From Puniceicoccales bacterium (GTDB taxonomy: Bacteria; Verrucomicrobiota; Verrucomicrobiia; Opitutales; UBA953): a stretch of 30,149 bases of DNA. Below are positions 16,096-22,716 of the stretch, piece by piece (position 1 is the first letter of the stretch; every line of letters starts with the position of its first letter). The notes under the pieces were generated by a model. It was given only the letters and a program-made list of their open reading frames with translations. It did not search any database and had not been told where the DNA came from. The stretch covers positions 1-30,149 of the forward strand of contig JAITXH010000177.1 in the NCBI GenBank assembly GCA_031284845.1. Direction: 5' to 3'. Position numbers and translations under genes: made by a program.

Positions 16096-17088
16096 TTAGA
16101 TTTTTGACTTAAGTGTCTCTATGGCGGAAGGGCCTTCGGCGGCGATGCGTATCCACAAGATGGATGCGCCTGTGCTATTTTTGAAGGCCACTTTCAACTC
16201 TCTGGATGCCGCATCGGTGATGTCCCCTGAAGAGGCCGCGCCGAGAAAGGCGGAAGCGCTTTTCACGGCGTCCACGCTGAGGTGCATGTGCAGGGTATCG
16301 TCGAGGATGTTGAACCAGGGGCCGGACGGGGCGGTCTTTTGGATGGTGGCGGTAACGCTGAAAAAGCTGTTCGCGTTGGCAAGGCTGAGCGTGATCGGTT
16401 CGCCGGATTTTGCGGCGGCTTCGAGCAGCGTCTTGTAGCTTTCCGGCGGCAGGTTGATGAGCGTGGCTACGGATTTATGCGCCCCGCAATGCCCGGATGT
16501 GCCCTCGTGCGCATGCGCACCGCAATGGGTAGGCGGCAAGGCGGGGGCAGGCACGGGGATGGTAGCAAGCGCGGGGCTTTGGTCTGCGGAGAGCCAGGGT
16601 TTGATCCATTCGTCAAAGGCGGGGATTTTGGCGTCGTCGCGGAAGTAGAGTTTGAAGACGGCGTTGCCGGAGGCATCAAAAAACTGGATGCCGCGGCGGA
16701 CCCATTTTTCGGCATGGACGACGAATACGTGGGCGAGGCTGGCCTTGCCGAAGGCGAGGCGGACGCCATCGCCGGTGGCGATGAAGTAGTGGTCTTTTTC
16801 CTCAAAGTGGAGCACGCTGTCTTTCTCGAGCACGGCCCCGTCGTTGCGCGCAAGGACGAGTGTTTCGCCGAATTGTGCAAGGCCGTTGAAAAAAGCGGCA
16901 TAATCGGGAATGTGCAGGCGGAAGGAAGTGTCGCCATTACCCAATGCGATAAGGCGGGCTTCCGGGACGCCGAGCTGCCGCGCCGCGTCGCGGGCGTAGA
17001 GGTGCGGTGTGCGTGTTTTCAGCTCCTGCCAGGCTTGGCGAAGCTCTTCTGAAGAAACGGCAGCGCCGTTGTCATTATTTGTTTTCAT
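16096..17088 (-). CDS. hmuS: HmuS/ChuS-type heme-handling protein with a His/Cys-rich linker
   Basis: A 330-residue cytosolic member of the HmuS/ChuS/PhuS family, which binds incoming heme and may pass it on or degrade it. The N-terminal repeat is well conserved: RDAARQLGVPEARLIALGNG, then VLARNDGAVLEKDSVLHFEE, VFVVHAEKWVRRGIQFFDAS and GNAVFKLYFRDD. H125 in FVVHAEKW is a conserved position. The second repeat (about 210-330) is shorter and diverged, retaining GPWFNILDDTLHMHLSVDAV. Between them lies an insert (about 188-205) holding two HCGAH units around AHEGTSG, which I do not recall in other HmuS proteins. It is a likely metal- or heme-ligand patch. The gene sits 31 bases after hutW. Confidence 0.88.
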   Translation of the reverse strand: MKTNNDNGAAVSSEELRQAWQELKTRTPHLYARDAARQLGVPEARLIALGNGDTSFRLHIPDYAAFFNGLAQFGETLVLARNDGAVLEKDSVLHFEEKDHYFIATGDGVRLAFGKASLAHVFVVHAEKWVRRGIQFFDASGNAVFKLYFRDDAKIPAFDEWIKPWLSADQSPALATIPVPAPALPPTHCGAHAHEGTSGHCGAHKSVATLINLPPESYKTLLEAAAKSGEPITLSLANANSFFSVTATIQKTAPSGPWFNILDDTLHMHLSVDAVKSASAFLGAASSGDITDAASRELKVAFKNSTGASILWIRIAAEGPSAIETLKSKI

Positions 17089-17119
17089 GGTGTATCAGTT
17101 AGTTGGTCAGAGAAAAAAA

Positions 17120-18427
17120 TCAGGCGACGGGCTTGATCCCGCGGAGAACGGAGGCGGTGTAGTCCAGAATGTCGCGATGGAGGGCGATCCCGCGCCCGCC
17201 GATGCGCCCGCCGGCACCCGCGCCAAAGGGCACTAGATCCACGGGAGATCCTCCTCGTGCGAGGCGGTTGTAAAGGGAGCGCTCGCGTGTGTCGCGCCGC
17301 CAGTGGCGCGGATGGAACTGGTCGAAGCCGTAGTGTTGCAACGCGCCCGTGGCCGCGGTGAGCATCTGGGCGCGGATATCAGGAGCGGCAGCCTGCGGGA
17401 GACGGCCTGCGGCAATGGCGGTGGAAATGGGGCTGCCGGGAAACTCGCGCAGCTCGTAGAGATCGAGGCCGTGGATCTGAGTCTCTTCGGCGACGAAGCG
17501 GATGTCTTCTGCGAGCATCTCCGGAGTCTGCTCCGGGAAGCCGTAAATGAGGTCTATGATGACAACCGCACCGCTCGCGCACAGGGCGGCAAGGGTGTCG
17601 CGGATTTCATCGCGTGCGGCAAGGCGCCCCATGCGGCGGCGCAGCTTGGTGTCGGTGGTCTGGACTCCGATGGAAAAACGGTTGGCTCCAGCGGCTACCC
17701 ACTCACGGGCTTTATCAGCGGTAAAGCCGCGGATGCGCCCTTCGACAGTGATTTCTGTTTCGGGTGTAATTGGAAATTGGATGCACAATTGCCTCAATAT
17801 GCGCGAGAGGTCGTCGCGGTCGAGATCGCTGGGGGTGCCGCCGCCGAAGAAGACGGCGCTGATTTCGCGTTTGCCGAAATGCGGGGCGAGGATGCCTGCG
17901 GTGCCGTCAATCTCCCGGGAGAGCAAATCGGCATAGCTGGCACTGAATCCGGGTTGCGTGGGGTTGACGTAGAAGGGGCAGAAGATGCACCTGTGCGAGC
18001 AATAGGGAGTGTGGAGGTAGAGGGCGAGCGGAGCGTCCGGATTCTGCGCGATGGCCTCGGGTGCCCATTCGGGAAACGGGACTGCGGGAGTCGGAAGCGG
18101 CGGCGTGGTGCCCGGATGGCCGGACTGCATACCGCCTGAACGGGAAGGTGGCATGCCACCGGGATGGCCGGACGGCATACCGCCAGGGTGACCAGGTGGC
18201 ATACCTCCGGGATGGCCAGACGGCATACCGCCAGAGGGATGCGGGCGCATAGGCGGATGCCCTGCGGGCATGGAGGCAGATGCGGCCACGGGGTGCGATG
18301 GCTGCGAGGATGGCGGGGCTTGAGGGACAGGGGAATGGCGGGGCGTTCGGGCGCCCCGCCTTCCTCCATGTTCCGTTGCTTGTTCTGGATTCATTTTCCC
18401 GGGATTAAAATCAGGTGTTGGTCTCAT
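17120..18427 (-). CDS. hutW: HutW/ChuW-type radical SAM heme-utilisation enzyme
   Basis: A HemN-like radical SAM protein of up to 435 residues. After a disordered N-terminal tail, the cluster motif is CSHRCIFCPFY (C143, C147, C150; CxxxCxxC), preceded by LALYLHTPY. AVFFGGGTPSDL, EITVEGRIRGFTADKA, ANRFSIGVQTTDTKLRRRMG and VVIIDLIYGFPEQTPEML are typical of the HemN/HemW/HutW barrel. ChuW of E. coli opens heme without oxygen to give anaerobilin and iron, so the heme genes here probably feed anaerobic iron release. The tail (about 60-110) has repeated GGMPSGHP/GGMPPGHP octapeptides rich in His and Met. An internal ATG (18394) is an alternative start, and neither start has a clear ribosome binding site. 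Confidence 0.88.
   Translation of the reverse strand: MRPTPDFNPGKMNPEQATEHGGRRGARTPRHSPVPQAPPSSQPSHPVAASASMPAGHPPMRPHPSGGMPSGHPGGMPPGHPGGMPSGHPGGMPPSRSGGMQSGHPGTTPPLPTPAVPFPEWAPEAIAQNPDAPLALYLHTPYCSHRCIFCPFYVNPTQPGFSASYADLLSREIDGTAGILAPHFGKREISAVFFGGGTPSDLDRDDLSRILRQLCIQFPITPETEITVEGRIRGFTADKAREWVAAGANRFSIGVQTTDTKLRRRMGRLAARDEIRDTLAALCASGAVVIIDLIYGFPEQTPEMLAEDIRFVAEETQIHGLDLYELREFPGSPISTAIAAGRLPQAAAPDIRAQMLTAATGALQHYGFDQFHPRHWRRDTRERSLYNRLARGGSPVDLVPFGAGAGGRIGGRGIALHRDILDYTASVLRGIKPVA
18126..18245. repeat. 24-bp tandem repeats coding the HutW His/Met tail
   Basis: About five units of 24 bases, each starting with TGCATACC, GGCATGCC or GGCATACC, run head to tail (first units at 18126, 18150, 18174, 18198, 18222). 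Alternate units are more alike, giving a 48-base higher period. They encode the GGMPSGHP/GGMPPGHP octapeptides. Confidence 0.85.
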
Positions 18428-18557
18428 ACTTCATGCAATTCTTCCACTTTTGCCTGAAAAACGAGGCCGTGAGCCGCTTGCAATTTTCGCTCTGCTGTCC
18501 ACAAAACACACAGCGAAAGGCTGCAAACGACTTCCTGTTTAAAATCCCGGGGAAAAT
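18393..18557 (-). promoter_or_regulatory. long-range inverted repeat pairing across the hutW start region
   Basis: In the minus-strand transcript, 18557-18534 can pair with 18415-18393: 20 of 24 positions match, with three mismatches and one bulge, including an unbroken GGGAAAAT core. The 3' arm overlaps the ATG at 18394 and the 5' arm lies just after the receptor stop. It could mask hutW translation or be a terminator-like structure, but the roughly 118-base loop weakens the case. Confidence 0.35.
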
Positions 18558-18585
18558 TCTTTCCGCTTTTCATGGAATAGACGGG

Positions 18586-20913
18586 TCAAAATTTTGCTGT
18601 GACCGAGACGAAGCCGTTGATGCCCGGCTGGGTGTAACGCCCTACGCCCATGCCGCCGCCGGAGGCGCGTGCAGAGGCCCATGTGACGTATTCCCGGTCT
18701 GTGAGGTTGTTCAACCCGGCGTTGATCGTCCAATGTTCGTTGAAGCGGTAAAATGCGGAGATATCCAACAGGAAGTAGCTGCCGACGGGTGCGGTGCTGT
18801 CTCCGGTGGCTTCGGGGCCGATGTCGCGGGCGGCTTTCTTCGCCACAAAGGTAGCCGTCAGCCGCACGCCCCATTTGTCGCTCGGGGAGGTGTAGCCGAT
18901 GTAGGTGATGAATTTCCAGGGGTCCACGGAAGCCAATGGCACATGGGAGTCCTGACGGCCCTTTGTCCACGCGAAGGCGAGGCCGGTCTGGAAGCCGTCA
19001 ATGCCTCCGGTGATGTATTTATCAACTCTCCAATCCCAGCGTGCTTCAGCTCCGTAGATAGTCACGTCATCGAGATTGCGTGCAGTGCGCATGATGTAGC
19101 CGTCGGCATCCACTTTGCCTGTGTCATACATAGTCTCGATGAAGTTGTCGTAGGTATTGTAGAAGCCGGCGAGGTGGAAGGCGTGATGCGAGGTGTTGCC
19201 CTGGATGCCGATCTCGAAGTTGCGTGAAGTCTCGTCTTTGAGATCGGGATTGGGCACGGTGCGGAATTGGCCCCCGGTCATGCCGCCGCCGGAGTGCGTG
19301 AAGCAGCCGTTCAATTCATCGGCGGAGGGATTGCGCGTGCCGACATTGAAGAGACCGTAAACGTTGATGTCCGCCGTGATGTTGTAGAGGGTGCTGATGC
19401 CGGGCGAGACGGACCAGTTCTCGAACTTGGCGGCTCGGGCTCCGGCGAACTCGACATAGTAGGCGGTGTTGCTCGGGCTTACATCATAGTAGTCCACACG
19501 GATACTGGGAGTGACGACGAAGGCTTTGTCCTTGCCGATGGAAATTTTATCCGAGGCAAACATGCCGAAGCGGAAAACCTCGGAGGGTGCCATGGCGGTG
19601 GGGTCGTTTTGGCGGACGTTGTCTTCTATGCGGGTGAACTTTGAGGCGATGTCGGAATAGGAGGTCTCAAAGCCGTATTGGATGGTCTGCGCTATCCATG
19701 AGGACTCAAGGTTCTTGCGGGCAGTGGCGTTGAAACCGCCGATCTCAGTATCGTAGTCGAGGATGTTGGTGCGGTTGCGGTAAGTGACGGTGGTGCCGCG
19801 GGTGATGCGCGTAGTCTGGGGATTGACGGTGCGCGAGGTGGAGTCCTGCCAGTAGCCGAGGAGGTGCAAGGTGTCGAAGACGACAGCGCCGCCAGCGGGT
19901 GAAATCTCGGCACCGATGGAAGCGCGCAGGCGGTCGCGGATGGTGTCCTGGCGCGGAGTGAGGTATTCGTATTTCATGGTCGGCCCCATGCTCATTTCGC
20001 CAGCGGCGTTGGTAGCCAGCACGTCTTCAGCCAGACGATAATAGTCAACGGTGCCTTCAAGCCTCACGGACTCGAACTTGCGGACAATTTTGCCGATGAC
20101 GGCATGGCTGGTAAAGTCAACGGGGCTGTATTTACGCGCACCTTTGTTTCTAAGCTCGCTGCCGTCGCGGAAGCTGTAAACGGCGCTGGTGGCCCAATCA
20201 CCGTTACCGATGGCGGCCTGGACGACGTTGTTGATGCTCTCGTTGGCCGAAGCATAAGAGACGGTGTTGGAGAGGACATTGCCGGAAAGCGAATTGCCGA
20301 GGAGTTGTTCCGGGCCGATGGAGCTTGCGGAGATGGCGCCGCTGAGTGCGCCGGAACCGTAAACGCTGGAAGCGGCGGATTTGAAAATCTCGATCTGCGA
20401 GTAAGTGGCCGGGTCGAAGAAGATGCGCCCGGGCGAGGCAAAGCCGCTGCCGGTGCCAGCGGTAAAGTCGTCGGGCTGGCGGATGCCGTCGGTGACGATG
20501 GCAACGCGGTTATCCTCAAGACCGCGGACGTTGATGCTCTTTTCACCACCGGTGGTGTAAGGAATGGCTCCGGTGCTGGCACCGCCGGAGAAGGGAACGA
20601 CCACGCCGGGGACGTATTTGAAGGTGTCGCCCAGGGTGACTGCACCAGCGGCGCGGGCCTCATCGAGCGTCACCGCTTCGGTGGAGCCGGCGATTTTATA
20701 GGGCGACTCGGCAATGCGTGTGGCGACGACAACCACAGTCAAATCGGCCTTTTTCTCCTCTGCCGGAGTGGAGGCCTTTGGCGGAGCCGGTGGCTTTGTC
20801 TCCGGGGCGGCTGTTTTTTCGGCACTTTCCTGGGCAATAGCCATCGTGGCTGCGGCGAAGGAGAGTGTGAGTGCGGCTGCGGAAAGCAGCAATTTGCTTT
20901 TGAGTGTTAGCAT
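18586..20913 (-). CDS. hmuR: TonB-dependent outer-membrane heme receptor
   Basis: A 775-residue beta-barrel receptor when started at MLTLKSKLLLSAAALTLSFA (signal peptide, cut near AIAQ). The ATG overlaps the ATPase stop by seven bases, which supports this start over one 12 codons upstream. The plug domain holds ATRIAESPYKIAGSTEAVTL, LGDTFKYVPGVVV, INVRGLEDNRVAIVTDGIRQ and VYGSGALSGAI. The heme-receptor region shows FRTVPNPDLKDETSRNFEIG, matching the NPNL-type box of HmuR/ShuA-like receptors. The barrel ends LTDREYVTWASA...GINGFVSVTAKF with a terminal Phe for membrane insertion. It imports heme using TonB energy; TonB/ExbBD are not in the window. The gene name is by analogy. Confidence 0.9.
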   Translation of the reverse strand: MLTLKSKLLLSAAALTLSFAAATMAIAQESAEKTAAPETKPPAPPKASTPAEEKKADLTVVVVATRIAESPYKIAGSTEAVTLDEARAAGAVTLGDTFKYVPGVVVPFSGGASTGAIPYTTGGEKSINVRGLEDNRVAIVTDGIRQPDDFTAGTGSGFASPGRIFFDPATYSQIEIFKSAASSVYGSGALSGAISASSIGPEQLLGNSLSGNVLSNTVSYASANESINNVVQAAIGNGDWATSAVYSFRDGSELRNKGARKYSPVDFTSHAVIGKIVRKFESVRLEGTVDYYRLAEDVLATNAAGEMSMGPTMKYEYLTPRQDTIRDRLRASIGAEISPAGGAVVFDTLHLLGYWQDSTSRTVNPQTTRITRGTTVTYRNRTNILDYDTEIGGFNATARKNLESSWIAQTIQYGFETSYSDIASKFTRIEDNVRQNDPTAMAPSEVFRFGMFASDKISIGKDKAFVVTPSIRVDYYDVSPSNTAYYVEFAGARAAKFENWSVSPGISTLYNITADINVYGLFNVGTRNPSADELNGCFTHSGGGMTGGQFRTVPNPDLKDETSRNFEIGIQGNTSHHAFHLAGFYNTYDNFIETMYDTGKVDADGYIMRTARNLDDVTIYGAEARWDWRVDKYITGGIDGFQTGLAFAWTKGRQDSHVPLASVDPWKFITYIGYTSPSDKWGVRLTATFVAKKAARDIGPEATGDSTAPVGSYFLLDISAFYRFNEHWTINAGLNNLTDREYVTWASARASGGGMGVGRYTQPGINGFVSVTAKF

Positions 20914-21743
20914 GGTGTTTGGGAAAATTCGGTTTGCACAAAGGGGCATGCGCCCGGTGTTTCGCAGAAAATACGGGCACGCACGCCATACACGGAGCTG
21001 ATGCGTTCGCAGGTGAGTGTCTCGCGTGTCGGGCCGGAGGCAGCGACCTTGCCGGCGTCCAGCAGCACGGTCGTATCGGCATAGCGCATGGCGAGGTTGA
21101 GATCGTGCAACACGGCCAGGGCGCCGAATCCGAGTTCACGCGTGAAGCGACGGACAAGCGTCAGGACGGCGTGCTGGTGGCGCAGATCGAGTGCCGAGGT
21201 CGGCTCGTCGAGCAGGAGCCAGCGTGGTGGATGCCCGGCGGGCACAGCGGGCGAGGTGGCATTTTCCGCCAATTGGGCCAAGACCCGTGCGAGGTGGACG
21301 CGTTGCTTCTCGCCACCGGAAAGCGTGAGGAAACGCCGTTTGCTGAAATCGCTCATCCCCACGGCCTCGAGTGCCCATGCGCAGACGCTCAAGTCCCGCG
21401 AGCTTTCCCAGCCGTTCAGGTGCGGGGTGCGCCCGAGAAGCACAACTTCCTCAACGCTGAAATCCGCACCCAGCGAGGCGTCTTGAGTGAGGAAGGCGCG
21501 TTGGCGGGCCAGTGCGTCGGGCTTATGTTTTTTTAATGCTAGCCCGTTTAACGTCACCTCGCCGGAGTCGGCGGAGATGGCACCGCTGATTGTTTTGAGC
21601 AAAGTGGACTTCCCTGCACCGTTAGGCCCAAGAATGACGCTCAATTCTCCCGAGGCAAACTGCGCAGAAATGCCAGCGAGAACGGCCTTCCCGGCTCTTT
21701 TCAAAGAGACGTTCAAGACGGTGATTGAGTTATTGAGAACCAT
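20907..21743 (-). CDS. hmuV: heme ABC transporter ATP-binding protein
   Basis: First gene of the heme locus; 278 residues from MVLNNSITVLNVSLKR. The frame is open to an ATG 14 codons upstream, but the Fur-box-like palindrome lies within that extension, so the inner ATG is preferred. Walker A is GPNGAGKST (39-47), the ABC signature is LSGGEKQR, Walker B is RWLLLDEPTSALD, and the switch His is in AVLHDLNLAMRYAD. The HmuV/FepC-type Q-loop is LTQDASLGADFSVEEVV. A Cys-containing tail (FCETPGACPFVQTEFSQTPC) is a little longer than usual. It would power the HmuU permease although it lies about 5.7 kb from it. Confidence 0.92.
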   Translation of the reverse strand: MVLNNSITVLNVSLKRAGKAVLAGISAQFASGELSVILGPNGAGKSTLLKTISGAISADSGEVTLNGLALKKHKPDALARQRAFLTQDASLGADFSVEEVVLLGRTPHLNGWESSRDLSVCAWALEAVGMSDFSKRRFLTLSGGEKQRVHLARVLAQLAENATSPAVPAGHPPRWLLLDEPTSALDLRHQHAVLTLVRRFTRELGFGALAVLHDLNLAMRYADTTVLLDAGKVAASGPTRETLTCERISSVYGVRARIFCETPGACPFVQTEFSQTPC

Positions 21744-21763
21744 TTTCAATTGCACCGCGTAAA

Positions 21764-21778
21764 TGAAACCGGGTCTCA
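21764..21778. promoter_or_regulatory. Fur-box-shaped palindrome ahead of the heme operon
   Basis: TGAAACC-G-GGTCTCA has the 7-1-7 layout and TGA/TCA ends of a Fur or Fur-like operator. Five of seven pairs outside the centre are perfect. It lies 20 bases before the hmuV ATG. Two copies of TGCAATTGA flank it, reading on the minus strand. The core differs from the E. coli Fur consensus, so the regulator is uncertain. Confidence 0.4.
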
Positions 21779-21900
21779 ATTGCAATAACTTTTTTACAGA
21801 ATTATTCCCTGCGAGATATAACTTATTGTCCGTTAATTAGATATTTTTATGCACTTGGCGCGCAGCGGCTCTGAAGGCCAAAGGCCCGATAACATACCAG

Positions 21901-21985
21901 CCTATGGCGGAGCCATAGGTTTGCGAATTTCCCGAAACCGCAGGGCTGAAGGCCCGACGGCAATGTCGTCGGGCCTTTGGCCCTG
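21901..21985. repeat. hairpin-rich intergenic repeat element
   Basis: CCTATGGC-GGA-GCCATAGG (21901-21919) is a perfect eight-base hairpin. It is followed by a 19-base stem (21941-21959 with 21967-21985, 17 of 19 paired) around a seven-base loop. The GGCCAAAGGCCC stretch at 21877-21889 repeats part of the second stem. Similar 'gctgaaggcccg' phrases recur between genes in PVC and Chlorobi genomes as far as I recall. The 324-base gap (21780-22106) holds no credible gene. Confidence 0.6.
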
Positions 21986-22053
21986 AGCTACCACCAGCAT
22001 CGTGGAACACGAATACTTTCATACGTGAAAAATCTCATCGTAAATGGTGTGAT

Positions 22054-22070
22054 ACACGCGAGACGCGTGT
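22054..22070. terminator. perfect hairpin downstream of the efflux operon
   Basis: ACACGCG-AGA-CGCGTGT, followed by GCTCC, forms a seven-base stem with a three-base loop, 37 bases past the last gene of the minus-strand efflux operon. A related GCGTGTGCTC phrase occurs in the 6743-6786 hairpin, so it may be a dispersed intergenic repeat with terminator function. Confidence 0.4.
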
Positions 22071-22106
22071 GCTCCTCACTCCCTAAAAAATGGACTCTCC
22101 CGGATA

Positions 22107-22658
22107 TTACTTCGGTAAAATATCCCGGAGGAGTTTTCCTTTGTGGTTCACGGCATCGGAAAAATTTTCGCGGATTTCCTTATACAACGCCTCCGCTTCC
22201 TGAGCCTTGCCGTTCTTCCTGTAATAATCGGCCAGATAGAACCGGGCATACGCGCCGACTTGCACACCGCTGCCGTAGTAGCAATCTGCGTGCTCCTTGA
22301 TCGCTGTTTTCAAGTAGGCTTCTCTTTCCTTCCCCGATGAAATCTGCCCGAGGTATTGGACGGCACATCCGGCACGATTGGATTTGGGGTATTTTTTGAC
22401 GAGCTGTTTAAGGTTTTCGCGGGCCTCCGGTGTCTTCAACTGCCGGTTCGCGGCCTGATAAAGGCGCTCGATTTCCTGCCTTTGCTCGGCGGAAAAAATC
22501 TTTGCATCTTCCTTGAAACGTGCGGTTGCGCGTTCACGGGGCGTTGATTTTTGGGGGGCATCCTGAGTAAGCTTGGGCGCAGCAGGGCTGTCGGCAAAGC
22601 TGCTGCCGGGGACGATGAGGGTGACGGAAAGCGTCAAGAGAACGAGTTGTGCTTTCAT
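22107..22658 (-). CDS. small exported helical-repeat (TPR-like) protein
   Basis: A 183-residue protein from MKAQLVLLTLSVTLIVPGSS, with a signal peptide ending near SFADS. The longer open frame would put unlikely Pro/Arg-rich sequence ahead of it. The mature part has helix pairs with TPR-like spacing: AENxxxLVKKYPKSNRAGCA, VQYLGQISSGKEREAYLKTA, YARFYLADYYRKNGKAQEAE and ALYKEIRENFSD. It probably acts in the periplasm as a tetratricopeptide scaffold. It starts 58 bases after the RND pump on the same strand and so may belong to that operon, although it is not a usual component. It has two cysteines, in AGCAV and ADCYY. Confidence 0.7.
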   Translation of the reverse strand: MKAQLVLLTLSVTLIVPGSSFADSPAAPKLTQDAPQKSTPRERATARFKEDAKIFSAEQRQEIERLYQAANRQLKTPEARENLKQLVKKYPKSNRAGCAVQYLGQISSGKEREAYLKTAIKEHADCYYGSGVQVGAYARFYLADYYRKNGKAQEAEALYKEIRENFSDAVNHKGKLLRDILPK

Positions 22659-22716
22659 GAGTGTTGGGGAGGGGTAAACGAGAAAAGAGAAATGCGCTCT
22701 CCGGCGCTTTCCCGGA

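Noticed and set aside
16282..17303. Long plus-strand frames over hmuS and hutW
   Set aside because: They are complements of clearly recognised genes and have no motifs of their own.
18126..18245. CRISPR-like array
   Set aside because: The 24-bp repeats are contiguous without unique spacers and encode in-frame octapeptides of HutW.
21837..22022. 61-residue minus-strand ORF in the hairpin element
   Set aside because: It is the translation of a repeat element with strong inverted repeats, with no sign of a protein family.
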